A stretch of 64,000 nucleotides of DNA from Talaromyces rugulosus (taxonomy: Eukaryota; Ascomycota; Eurotiomycetes; Eurotiales; Trichocomaceae). The translations under genes and the position numbers were made by a program. Positions 21,360 through 31,114 of this stretch are shown here, in pieces (the stretch's first letter is position 1; every line of letters starts with the position of its first letter). The notes beneath the pieces were generated by a model, which was given only the letters and a program-made list of their open reading frames with translations, was not told the DNA's origin and searched no databases. The stretch lies in the NCBI RefSeq assembly GCF_013368755.1, contig NC_049561.1, forward strand, positions 4,464,001-4,528,000, in the 5' to 3' direction.

Positions 21360-21882
21360 GTGTGCCTTCTATTAGCCTTGTGGCCAGTGTCCTATCGCTA
21401 AAATCTGCATCACAAACTTAAAATTTTATATTAATTTAATCCTATACTGTCAAATAATTTTCAATTAAGATGGAATAAATTTAGTATTGAATAGAAGAAT
21501 ACCTAAATAAAAGAAGCGGCTTATAATATTTCTTATAGTAAGACGACATGGCTGCCGGAGTTGTTAGGCTGTAAACCATAGCGACGGGAATGTTTTGAAA
21601 TGGAGCAAAAATTGACCGAACGGCGTGTCTGCAAATCCTCATTTAAAAAGAGAGACAGACACCTGGTGGTGCAGCAGGCGTGGTGGAACAATCAGGGAAA
21701 TCAAGCATCCCTCCCAGGCCGGGAGATGACGTCAACGGTATTGGATACATGTGAAAGTCGCCTATTCTACCTGGAATTATGTCGTCTTCTTCATTTCCAA
21801 GTTTGTCCCCATCGTAAAGATCCCTTTAAAAGCCGGAAAAAATTATCCGGCCAACCACACCTGCTTCTAAAACTCTTAAGCA

Positions 21883-22521
21883 ATGGACAAGCAGCCATCT
21901 ACAAACCCATTCCCCCCATCCTCGCGCATCATTTCTACCCATGACTCTACAACTGGTCGTGCAGTCTTCAGTGATATCTCTGAAAAGCCCCCAATCGGAT
22001 GTTCACCATGCTCTGTGCCTGGTAGCGAGTCATCGCGGAATGTCAGGCTATACTCGACCAATACATTCCCTGTAAGCGGTCTATCACCGCCATCGGACGT
22101 GACAGCGGAAGAAAATGCCAATCGGGATCTCAAGGCTTATTTGTATGAGCTTGAGCATCCTTCGCCCCCGGATGGCTCCAATCTTAGCCACACGTTGTGC
22201 CGCATATTCGAGATCCCCCCGGAGGACGAAGGGCGGATGCATAGAACTATCAGTTTCGACTACGGAGTCGTACTAGATGGCGCCATTGAATGGGAACTTG
22301 ATTCCGGCGAAAAGAGAATAATGAGAAAAGGTGATGTCTCGATCCAGCGAGGAACAGCGCATGCGTGGAAGAACGTCACTCCTATCGAGGAAAACAACGG
22401 CTGGGCAAGAATGTTCTTTGTCATCCTGTCGAGCGAGAAGATCACGATAAAAGAAGGCAGAGAACTTGGACATGGCGTTGGGCTGCCGAGGCTTGCGGAT
22501 TCGGCGAAAAGTCCCTATTAG
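21883..22521 (+). CDS. Cupin-domain protein
   Basis: A 212-aa single-exon protein with a conserved beta-barrel of the small cupin type. Metal-site motifs are recognisable: GRMHRTISFDYGVVLDGAIE (motif 1, a single His and a Glu) and MRKGDVSIQRGTAHAWKN (motif 2, with His). Such fungal proteins often bind a metal and act on small organic acids or in secondary metabolism, but function is not fixed by the domain. The first 50 residues are Ser/Pro-rich. It ends about 70 nt from the convergent HAD hydrolase gene. Confidence 0.8.
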   Translation: MDKQPSTNPFPPSSRIISTHDSTTGRAVFSDISEKPPIGCSPCSVPGSESSRNVRLYSTNTFPVSGLSPPSDVTAEENANRDLKAYLYELEHPSPPDGSNLSHTLCRIFEIPPEDEGRMHRTISFDYGVVLDGAIEWELDSGEKRIMRKGDVSIQRGTAHAWKNVTPIEENNGWARMFFVILSSEKITIKEGRELGHGVGLPRLADSAKSPY

Positions 22522-22587
22522 AGACTTGCTGAGAATTTCTCTTGGGGGTCCTTTTCGATTTCTGGTTCCCAAGTGTATTGTTATTTT

Positions 22588-23565
22588 TTAGATTTGTTGC
22601 TTCTGAATGCTTTCAATTTCGGTCATCACTTCTTGTAATGAACCAATGTGTTTTGCATCTTTCGGTATATCCAAAGTAGTATCCTCACGGGATATCAGAA
22701 GGCTATGCCAGCCTGCATCTATCGCACCAGTATAGTCTTTTTGTGCGTCATCACCTACGTGAATGCGAGTCCATTCAACACTATCACCGGGGAATCTAGA
22801 GACATCTATCATGGGGAGACACTGTTCGGCCTGTCTCGCTGCAACGTCGTAAATAAGACGGTTTGGCTTTTCCTGGCCGGCTTCGTAGCTCGTTATTATC
22901 ATATCAATGTCGTTTTCCATGGGCATGGGGTTTCGACCATCGTCAATGCCGAGCTGCTCAAATCCCGGGAGTTCCATACTCGACCGGTCCCTATCAGCAC
23001 GGACATTACCTATCGACAAGCCAAACGATTTGAGAATAGCGGGAACACGATCATCCGAATTGGAAATGACTCCTGTAACAACATGATCAAATGCACCTTT
23101 GGCCATCTTGAACGTTTTGAGGTCTCTAAAGAAAGGCCGAACATCGTCATATAGCGCGTAGCCCTCGTCACTGGCAAAGACATCAAGCAACTTCTCGACC
23201 ATCCCGTGCGGGAGGTCTTTAATTTCGTCATCGAGTACTTTTGCAAATGTCATTTTGATCAAGTCACTCCACCACTGTCGTGGGCCTTGGTAGCGTCCAC
23301 GGAGCACCTTTTCCCGTCCATAGTTTGGATATGCTTTGCTTTGAGCTTTGAACGCGGTCTTGAAAGCAGCTTTCAGCCTTTCATCGGTCACCTTGGATTT
23401 GGGCAGCCCAAACGAGTGGGCGATGGAAGCATATAGCTCTGGAACAGGTCGCCGCGGGTGGAAGAGAGTAGAAAACGCATCGAACGTAATGAGCAGCGCC
23501 TTATCACATCCTCTAGGACTCTGGATAGCGGACATGCGCCGGAAGTTATTGGGAAGAGAGCGCAT
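22588..23565 (-). CDS. HAD-superfamily hydrolase (HDHD3-like)
   Basis: Probable cytosolic phosphatase or dehalogenase-like hydrolase of 325 aa, single exon. The four HAD motifs are seen in order: LLITFDAFSTLF (nucleophile Asp), VISNSDD, the lysine in AGQEKPN, and HVGDDAQKDYTGAIDAGW. The cap domain lies between motifs I and II (residues about 45-165). An internal ATG at 23535 (MSAIQS) is an alternative start. It is divergent from the tryptophan synthase-type gene across 23566-24370. Substrate unknown. Confidence 0.85.
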   Translation of the reverse strand: MRSLPNNFRRMSAIQSPRGCDKALLITFDAFSTLFHPRRPVPELYASIAHSFGLPKSKVTDERLKAAFKTAFKAQSKAYPNYGREKVLRGRYQGPRQWWSDLIKMTFAKVLDDEIKDLPHGMVEKLLDVFASDEGYALYDDVRPFFRDLKTFKMAKGAFDHVVTGVISNSDDRVPAILKSFGLSIGNVRADRDRSSMELPGFEQLGIDDGRNPMPMENDIDMIITSYEAGQEKPNRLIYDVAARQAEQCLPMIDVSRFPGDSVEWTRIHVGDDAQKDYTGAIDAGWHSLLISREDTTLDIPKDAKHIGSLQEVMTEIESIQKQQI

Positions 23566-24370
23566 ACTTCTGTAACGGATTCAGCGTTGTCGTCGGTAAT
23601 AAAAAGTATTCATGTTGAGCGCACCAACAGTGGCTGTCATAAGCTAGCTCTATTGGGAATAGCGGTATTCAGGTAACGATTGTGTAATACAATACAACAC
23701 CTCGATACGCTAGGTTATTGATGCCTCTGTGAGTCTCCTACACCTCATAAGTTCGGTGTATGTCACAATATCCAATAAGCCGTTTCATCAAAACTCAGAA
23801 TATTATTAAAAATCTTAGGGTCAGGGTTACCAGGACCGTCACATGAACGAGGTGTAATACAGAACCGGAAGCGGAGGCGGAAGCGGGAGCGGACCAACTA
23901 TCTAATATGACCAATACCAAGAATCCCCACGAAGTATAGCATAAGTGTCGCATGTACTCTATTCAACGACTACTTTTCATTACAGATATATCCTGTACAG
24001 CAGCGATTATGAATAACATTCACTCTTATTGCGGTATTTGAATATTCTGTATACTCTATTTTTATATCATATAGCAAATAACTAGCTGATGGCGGGTCCC
24101 TGTTGCCCTAGAATAGGGCGTAAATAGGCCCCGCCAACAGAAGCGGATAGTAGACCAGGGCTTGATTTAACTCGTCGGCGATCAATAATTTCGATGTTGA
24201 TACGTGGAAGTGTTCAACTCGCTAAATAAAGAGCAGGACAAGTCAAATAACACCTTTATAAAAACCTTTGTTTCGTCGTGCGATTGCAGCGTTCTGCAGG
24301 ACACAAATCCTATTCTAAATATCTGTATCAGGACTTCCTTTTTTTTAACCTTCATCCTTAAGGATTGGCC
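23566..24370. promoter_or_regulatory. Divergent intergenic region between HAD hydrolase and TrpB genes
   Basis: Holds no gene. A short purine-rich run of GGAAGC/GGAGGC units lies at about 23868-23893, and a GC-rich patch with near-inverted CCCTAGAATAGGG sits at 24107-24119. Either may be regulatory; nothing else stands out. Confidence 0.35.
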
Positions 24371-25591
24371 ATGATGCCGGATCCCAAACCTTCTCATTCC
24401 CAAAGCTACCCAGACACGGATGGATATTTCGGCCAGTTTGGCGGTAATCACTATCCACCTGAGGTTCGACCGGCGCTGGAAGAACTACGTAGCACTTATG
24501 AGGAGCTGCGTCAGTCGCCAGATTTCCAGCACGCTCTCGACAAGGCGCGGATTGGACTTCAAGGGCGGCCAACCCCAGTGCACTATCTCGAGAACATCTC
24601 GAACCAAGTCGGAGGCGCTCGGATTTTTGTCAAACGGGAAGATTTGAACCACACAGGCGCACACAAAATCAACCATTGCGTTGGTTTCGCACTTCTTGCA
24701 AAGAAAATGGGCAAGACCAAGCTGATTGCCGAGACCGGAGCCGGTCAACATGGCGTGGCGCTCGCAACCGCAGCAGCCTATTTTGGTCTTGAATGCGAAG
24801 TTCATATGGGCGGAGTCGATGTTGGGAAGCAGAGTTCAAACGTCGGTCGCATGCAGCTTCTCGGTGCACAGGTGGTATCAGCAACCGCTGGCCAGTCTGC
24901 GCTGAAGGAAGCGAGCGACTCTGCATTTGATTCATATGCCAAACAACATGAACACGCGCTGTATGCAATTGGATCGGCTATTGGGCCACATCCTTTCCCC
25001 ATGATTGTTCGAGATTTCCAGGCTGTGGTTGGTCAAGAAGCCCGCGAGCAATTTCTTTCAATCACCGATGGCAGCTTACCGGACCATGTGGTCGCCTGTG
25101 TCGCGGGGGGTTCGAATGCGATGGGTATGTATTCCGGCTTCATTGATGATTCGGAAGTTGTCCTGCATGCAGTGGAACCGCTTGGTAAATCCGATCAACT
25201 TGGCCAGCACGCAGCAACGTTATCGTACGGTAGACCGGGGACGTTGCATGGCGCCCGATCAGTCGTGCTACAGGAAGATGATGGCACGCCTGCCCAAGTC
25301 TCATCCGTGGCATCTGGACTTGTCTATCCTGGGATAGGCCCAGAGATGGCGCTGCTGCATGAAACTGGCCGGATTTCCGTCGCGAGAATTTCCGATGAAG
25401 AAGTCATCAGTACCTTTTTCCGCATGGCAAAATTCGAGGGAATCATCCCTGCTCTAGAAAGTGCCCATGCTTTGGCGTTTGCAATCCAGTTGGCATCGCA
25501 ACGTCCTTCGTCCGAACGGATACTGGTTAATCTTTCGGGTCGCGGTGACAAAGATGTCGACTACGTGCTTGAAAATTATGGGACTGGTTAA
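24371..25591 (+). CDS. trpB: Stand-alone tryptophan synthase beta chain, bacterial type
   Basis: PLP enzyme joining indole and serine to make tryptophan. The 406-aa protein is a complete beta subunit: N-terminal GYFGQFGGNHYPPEV, the PLP lysine in HTGAHKINH, the catalytic glutamate in AETGAGQHGVA, the phosphate loop CVAGGSNAMG, and NLSGRGDKD near the end. Fungal tryptophan synthase is normally one long alpha-beta fusion, so a free, intronless beta chain is unusual and points to acquisition from bacteria or a specialised paralogue. No alpha chain is in the window. The paired ATGs at 24371 and 24374 are equivalent starts. It could make tryptophan analogues or salvage indole; that is inference. 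Confidence 0.93.
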   Translation: MMPDPKPSHSQSYPDTDGYFGQFGGNHYPPEVRPALEELRSTYEELRQSPDFQHALDKARIGLQGRPTPVHYLENISNQVGGARIFVKREDLNHTGAHKINHCVGFALLAKKMGKTKLIAETGAGQHGVALATAAAYFGLECEVHMGGVDVGKQSSNVGRMQLLGAQVVSATAGQSALKEASDSAFDSYAKQHEHALYAIGSAIGPHPFPMIVRDFQAVVGQEAREQFLSITDGSLPDHVVACVAGGSNAMGMYSGFIDDSEVVLHAVEPLGKSDQLGQHAATLSYGRPGTLHGARSVVLQEDDGTPAQVSSVASGLVYPGIGPEMALLHETGRISVARISDEEVISTFFRMAKFEGIIPALESAHALAFAIQLASQRPSSERILVNLSGRGDKDVDYVLENYGTG

Positions 25592-26408
25592 ATAATTGCC
25601 AGGGTAGGCTTGTCATGAATGGATGACGATTATCGCTACTCGAGCATGAGGCTTTTTGTATGGGAATAGCTCTACGGTGCAGTTGATAGATGTTGATATG
25701 AATTTAGCGCATTTTTATTAGCCAATCAATCAATTGGTCTCAATAAAGAAAGAGATAAAGATGTATAAAGTGTAAAGTCATCTATTTTTCATGTGCTCCA
25801 GACGTATATTTTGTGCGAAGTTCTCGAATGCCAGGGATATCAGGGCCTGTGTTTTAGTAATTTGGAATTATTCAATATCCGATGTATAATTGTAGATCAG
25901 TTGGACCAGGCTATTCCTAGTCAATATCGACACCCTCAATGTCTTCATCTTTGAGGAATTTAACTATATTGTCGGCGAACTTGTCTCGTTCTGGAAGTCA
26001 TTCAAAGCACACTATTCGAAATCATTGAAGTGTGTAAATGAGGTGCCTTCTTTTGTTCCTCAGTATAAAAACTATTGAAACCAATCAACCTTTATCAAGG
26101 CTAATTCCAATGTATTACTATTTTAGGACTAGAAGCTGCACTAAATTTTTAGTGTTTCCGGGGAGATGAAGATGAATCGATGTGTTGTCAGCCACTTCCT
26201 TCTATTAATTTAAAGAGAAAGGCTTGACGAACTGTTTAGTTCAGACAATAATCGAACGATTAACACAATTTTGATTCAATAAAGTTGCAGTGGCTTTGAT
26301 TGGTGGTCCACCAAGTCCTGCTACACGCTCTGATACGAGCCCAGTCAGCAAAGTTAAAAATCGCCTCTCCATACATTTACTTTATTCCCAGAGACCTCAG
26401 AGAGCAGG
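25592..26408. other. Intergenic, contains a chitinase relic
   Basis: AT-rich DNA with low coding potential, except for the minus-strand GH18 fragment at about 25911-25994 annotated separately. The last 100 nt are presumably the promoter of the F-box gene. Confidence 0.4.
25911..25994 (-). pseudogene. GH18 chitinase fragment
   Basis: Read on the minus strand, the frame gives RDKFADNIVKFLKDEDIEG followed by VDID, then TAG, Glu, TAG, Pro-Gly. This is the beta-4 active-site strand of GH18 chitinases (DGxDxDWEYPG) with the Trp and Tyr codons replaced by stops. TGG to TAG fits a G-to-A change; the second stop does not. A GPDIPGI-like piece follows at about 25835-25855. No longer coding exon is seen around it, so it is a relic. 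Confidence 0.6.
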
Positions 26409-27464
26409 ATGACACATTTACCGACCGAAATACTTCTTTTGATCGTGGATAGCACTGTGAAAAATCCAGGCACAAACCTTGTATACGCGGCGAATGATCC
26501 GGTTACAACGACACTGTTTAGCCTCGCTCTGACATGCCGTGCCTTGTGTCTCAGAGCCACCCAGTTACTCTACTCGCGGTGCTTGTATATTCACTCGGAC
26601 TGGCGGTTAAACTGCCTTATGAGAACTCTGAGTGACAGGTCATTGAATACCGGTTCCAAGACCTCGATCCTAGCAAAAGCCATTGCAAACCCTGGACTGG
26701 GCCTCTTCCTCGCCCCGTTTCCTGGAGATGACCTGGATCGGCCAGAAATCGTAAAGCAAATAATAGATTTATTTGACATTCTCGCGCCTCATTTGACGCG
26801 GTTGGCTATCGACATGCCTCTTCGTTCCATGTGGGCGGAAGAAGACTACAACAATATCCGACCAAGTCTTCGGCGTGCATTCGAGGGACTATCGAACCTG
26901 GAAGAATTCTCTTCAATACGAGACGAACTATTCTTACGATTAGAGCCATCGGGTAGACCAGAAAGACAACCGCCTATATGGGCAATGTGTTGGCCCAAGC
27001 TGCGGCGCCTTGCTTTATATAACCCTGACATTTCAAGCGAAAATTTCCTGAGAGCGCTGTGGAGCTGCCCGGGGCTAGAAAATGTTATTTTGGTGCGGTC
27101 AGATGGTATTGATCAAGCTGCACCTATTTCCTTTTTGTTATCAGAGTCTGAGAGTTATGTTTCAGCGCTGCCGGGGCCTTCGCAGAAACTGGAATTGAAA
27201 TTCATCAACAGCGCTGAAGATAATGGATACTATGATAAGATATATCGAGATATATCCAGGGTGACAATGGATCCGATTTTTGCTATTCGTAACAAGGTTG
27301 CCAAAAAAGACACGTCGCGGTACCGTGAATTTCCAACTGTTGTCACGGTACCCAAATACTATGAACAAGTATATTCTAGCGAGATTGAAATGTGTCAGGA
27401 ATGGGCCAAGGGCTATGTTATTAACGGTCGCTTATGGGATGTAACTGAATCTTCAGCGGAATGA
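26409..27464 (+). CDS. F-box-like protein
   Basis: A 351-aa single-exon protein beginning with an F-box-like segment (MTHLPTEILLLIVDS, then ALTCRALCLRATQLLYSR), so it may recruit targets to an SCF ubiquitin ligase. The remainder has loosely spaced leucine-rich stretches (LTRLAIDM, LRRLALYN, LENVILV) that would form an LRR-like recognition surface. No membrane or signal features. Such genes are abundant and variable in fungi; the target is unknown. Confidence 0.7.
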   Translation: MTHLPTEILLLIVDSTVKNPGTNLVYAANDPVTTTLFSLALTCRALCLRATQLLYSRCLYIHSDWRLNCLMRTLSDRSLNTGSKTSILAKAIANPGLGLFLAPFPGDDLDRPEIVKQIIDLFDILAPHLTRLAIDMPLRSMWAEEDYNNIRPSLRRAFEGLSNLEEFSSIRDELFLRLEPSGRPERQPPIWAMCWPKLRRLALYNPDISSENFLRALWSCPGLENVILVRSDGIDQAAPISFLLSESESYVSALPGPSQKLELKFINSAEDNGYYDKIYRDISRVTMDPIFAIRNKVAKKDTSRYREFPTVVTVPKYYEQVYSSEIEMCQEWAKGYVINGRLWDVTESSAE

Positions 27465-27834
27465 CCACAGAATGAATGCAAGCAATCTCAAACCTGTCTA
27501 TTTTCCTATGCAAAAAAATCAAAAATATCATGTAACGCAAAGTACATGTTTTAGCAATAACCTAATTTCTAAACCATGGAAAATCGGTATCCAATTCTCT
27601 TCGGGCAATTTTCCGAGGCGGCAGCGAGCTTGCTAAAAATACAAAGTGACATTAACATGAAATTCATAGGTAGCAGACAACCGTGGAGTACAAGGGAAAT
27701 ATACTTACATATACTGTTTGAGTTACGCCTCATATCGTGACCATATGTTTTATTTCCTCGCCTTGGACGAAATTTCATGTCGATGAAAGGATACCCTGCC
27801 CGTTAGAGATGATTAGCCGGGTGTTTCAAGAGTA

Positions 27835-28368
27835 TCAAAGAGAAATGCAGCTAAACAAACATGAAAGTCCACTCCAGTACGGCTGGTTCCGTGGTATTTC
27901 TTTCTTGATATGACCAATTAAGATATAAACAACATATCCACCAGGAACTGGCATTGCTGATGTTTGCTTCTCTTTCTTCCAAAGAAATAGCATGGGAGCA
28001 GCTGGTCCAGACTTGTGTTTACGTCTTATCAGAGACTCAAGCTCGGCTCGAAGGGAGTCGGATAGTTCAGATGTTGCTTGTTCGCCTCGGGACCGCCATG
28101 GCTCGCCCTCTGATCCATTATACGGAATTTGTATGACGACTTTGAGGTTACCGCTGGTTTGGCGCGTGTGGTTGAAGCACTCAAAAGTTGCGGATGCCTC
28201 AGGGACAGTGTTGGTAGAGCTCAAGGGTCTTGAAATTGTTGGTCGGCAGCTCTCTCGGATTTTTTGGCCTGTCGTCCAGGTTTCCTCTTCATGCTCGTCG
28301 TTGGCAAAGGAGATTACACGGCTGTTCCAAATAAGACCAAAGATATTTGAAGTGTCGTCCATGGTCAA
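27835..28368 (-). CDS. Hypothetical protein, possibly truncated kinase-like fragment
   Basis: A 177-aa frame, start at 28368. The segment VVIQIPYNG, then about 60 residues and MPVPGGYVVYILIGHI, resembles the N-lobe and hinge of a fungal protein-kinase-like family. The catalytic C-lobe expected afterwards is missing: the minus-strand DNA down to about 27560 is broken by stops in all frames. It may be a decayed kinase-like gene or a short real protein. I place low trust in the kinase reading. Confidence 0.4.
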   Translation of the reverse strand: MTMDDTSNIFGLIWNSRVISFANDEHEEETWTTGQKIRESCRPTISRPLSSTNTVPEASATFECFNHTRQTSGNLKVVIQIPYNGSEGEPWRSRGEQATSELSDSLRAELESLIRRKHKSGPAAPMLFLWKKEKQTSAMPVPGGYVVYILIGHIKKEIPRNQPYWSGLSCLFSCISL

Positions 28369-28918
28369 CGGTGATTGAGAAGTAATGTGACGAGAAGTAA
28401 GTTGACGAAAGCAGTACTGGTTGGCGAGTGAGGTTGTGATGAGAAAGATGGGACTACTCTGATAACTATACTTGTAGGCAGCCGTAGAAGGCAGCTTACA
28501 TGTAGACCACGTTGGTCTAAAGGCGAAGTGAAAGAATCATAATTTAGTCATGACTTTCGAGTGTCATGGTCGGAAGAAATATATAACCCGTAAGGTCATG
28601 ATATTCTGAGAGTTGAGTGGAGGATACTTTAGAAGAAAATACATTTTTTTCAATCAAATTCACTAATAATCTTCGGGTTTGTCCAGAGAAAGATGAGTAG
28701 TAGTTCTATTATTGTCAACATCTGTTTGCTTGTTGCTTGTTTGGGGTGCGGGGAGTCGGCCTCAGGCAGCAAGACCCACTCTCTTGATTATTGATAAGGA
28801 CCAAACTCAATCAACTTTGATCTGTGAACAATTCTCACTGCTTCTTGCTGCTGCTTTTACGCCGCTATTTGTCTAGCAAAATTATCGCGATTTACCTCGC
28901 TTAAATCCAACTCCAACC
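28369..28918. promoter_or_regulatory. Divergent promoter of the phosphatase gene
   Basis: No gene. Pyrimidine-rich DNA immediately before the ATG at 28919 suggests the transcription start region of the tyrosine phosphatase gene. Confidence 0.35.
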
Positions 28919-29555
28919 ATGGCCACGCCATCAAACCCCGCACCGGCATCGGTGCTCTTCGTCTGTCTTGGCAACATCTGTATGCAACTATGCCTCTATA
29001 CAACCAATCGACCTCAAACTAACTGCTCAAAAACCAGGTCGTTCCACGATGGCCGAAGGCGTCTTTAGATCTCTCGCAGCCCCCCACCGCACATCTTTAA
29101 TCGGCGACATCGACTCGGCGGGGACGGGCGCCTATCATGTCCATGATCCTCCAGACGACCGCACAATGAGCACGCTACGAGCACACGGAATAAAAAACTA
29201 CAACCACGCAGCGCGAAAAGTGACAAAGGACGATTTCCGCACGTTTCACTATATTCTTGCCATGGATCAACATAACCTGCGAGACCTGCTGCGGTTGCGC
29301 GATAGTGTGCTTGCTTCGCAGAAGAAAGGGAGCAAGGGAACAACAACAACAGAGACAGAGCTTGCAGTGGTGCGATTGTTTGGAGACTTCAACTCGGATG
29401 GCACGCTGAACAAACGTGTCGGTGGAGGCAAGGAGATTGAGGATCCTTATTATGGCGGGATCAACGGGTTTGAGATGGCTTACGAGCAGGCAATAAACTA
29501 CTCCAAGGGATTACTCTCGTATTTGGAAAACAAGAGTGCAGAAACGGCGAATTAA
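28919..29555 (+). CDS. Low-molecular-weight protein tyrosine phosphatase
   Basis: Cytosolic phosphatase removing phosphate from phosphotyrosine. Exons are 28919-28979 and 29038-29555 (192 aa); the intron splits the second cysteine codon of the active-site loop CLGNICRS (Cys16 to Arg22, CX5R). The general-acid motif EDPYYGG lies near residue 160. A Thr/Lys-rich insert around residues 115-130 makes it longer than the usual 155-160 aa. The first ATG gives the expected short lead to the P-loop. Confidence 0.9.
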
Positions 29556-30549
29556 TAGAGGAATTGCGCTTTAGGAAGTAGTTTGAGTGGTGACAAACTT
29601 TTACAAGCCACTGGTCAAGATGATTTATTTAGAAGATAGACGCGCTTTGTTCATGATTTGATACCCCATATCCGCAACATTGAACAGACATGAGTTATTC
29701 ATAGGAAGTGTTGAGGCGGATGGCGTGAGTTCACGTTTTACACGTCAAATGTTGACGCAGGGGATACATATAGAACCCGACATCTGGATATGAATCAATT
29801 ATATATTTACTAAAGAAAAAGTTTTTGCGTAATAGATTGATTAATTGATGTGAGACTGCTCGCAATGACGTATGTAGCAGTGCCAGTGCCTAAATGCAAT
29901 TCGTTCAAAAATATACAAGTTGGATTATTCTAGGTTAACGAATAGAGCAATTCATAGCCCTGAAGACAGGTTATTTACCAAGGCAAGGATGGATGATATT
30001 TCTTGCATCGCAGATTACTTAGTTACAGTACAAGGCAAGATACTATGCTAGTAATTATCTCTTCTCCAGCCCGCCGGTATACCGACAGAATAGTGAAAAG
30101 ACGGCTTCGCGTCGCTCGGTGATAGTGGCAGACCGAGGACACTGTACAGCATGGCATGTGCAAGCACAGGGGGCCTTGCTGCGAGATCCAAAGATGAGGA
30201 TAATCAATGTTGTGTTCCGTGGAACACTTTCAGAGATTAAACTGAAAAGAACAGATACTACACTTGATCTAAGCCAGAATGGCAAAGAGAGCTGGAGAAG
30301 AAAAGAAAAGGAGGAAGAAAACAGAGCGCGCGCTCGCTGTTTTTATAGCCCGCCCGGCATGGTCTGTGCGCCCAGGCAGCCAGAGCCTCAGGCAGCAGCG
30401 GCCTGTTTTGCTGCTTTGCACCGTTTGCCCCGTTTGCTCGGAAGGGCACGTGATCGCACAACAGCGAATTTGTTTTTTTTGCTTCAGTTGTCTCTGCTCC
30501 TCGTATCTCTCTCTCCGTCAACAGTCACTACTATCGCCATCAATCAAAA
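29556..30549. other. Intergenic, includes uL15 promoter
   Basis: The first half is AT-rich and empty. From about 30330 the DNA becomes GC- and then pyrimidine-rich, with CACGTG at about 30448 and a long CT-rich run just before the ATG at 30550, typical of fungal ribosomal-protein promoters. Confidence 0.4.
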
Positions 30550-31114
30550 ATGCCTACCCACTTGAGCAAGACCAGAAAACAGTCAGTCTCTCTACCAACG
30601 CCCACCTCTTTCCCCCCTCATACTGACAACAACTCTAGCCGCGGCCATGTCTCTGCCGGTCACGGTCGTGTCGGAAAGCACCGCAAGCACCCCGGTGGTC
30701 GTGGTATGGCCGGTGGTCAACACCACCACCGCACAAACATTGACAAGTACCACCCTGGTTACTTCGGAAAGGTGGGCATGCGCCACTTTCACGTCCAGCG
30801 AAACCACGAGTGGAAGCCTGTTGTCAACCTAGACAAGGTCGGTAGTTGCTACAATCCTCTTTTTTTTCGCGTGACTTGCTCATTCTTTCTAGCTTTGGAC
30901 CCTGCTTCCCCAGGAAACCCAAGACAAATACCTCTCCGAAAACGCTCCTCAAGACACCGTCCCCGTCATCGATCTCCTCCCCCTCGGTTACGCCAAGGTC
31001 CTCGGCAAGGGCCGTCTCCCTAATGTTCCCGTTGTTGTGAAGGCGCGATACGTCAGCAAGGAGGCCGAGCGAAAGATCACAGAGGCCGGTGGCCGCGTCG
31101 TGCTCGTTGCATGA
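30550..31114 (+). CDS. RPL28: 60S ribosomal protein uL15 (L28/L27a)
   Basis: Large-subunit ribosomal protein, 150 aa, from exons 30550-30581, 30639-30837 and 30893-31114. The start [10 protein letters not shown] is diagnostic. It is followed after intron 1 by a Gly/His/Arg-rich core ([40 protein letters not shown]) and near the C-terminus by [18 protein letters not shown]. The first intron lies after codon 10, as common for ribosomal genes. It is highly conserved and expected to be essential. Confidence 0.97.

Noticed and set aside
25110..25125. GGTTCGAAT, tRNA T-loop-like
   Set aside because: It lies inside the TrpB coding region (GGSNAMG codons) and no cloverleaf surrounds it.
29065..29349. 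Minus-strand frame overlapping the tyrosine phosphatase
   Set aside because: Antisense shadow of a clearly coding exon.
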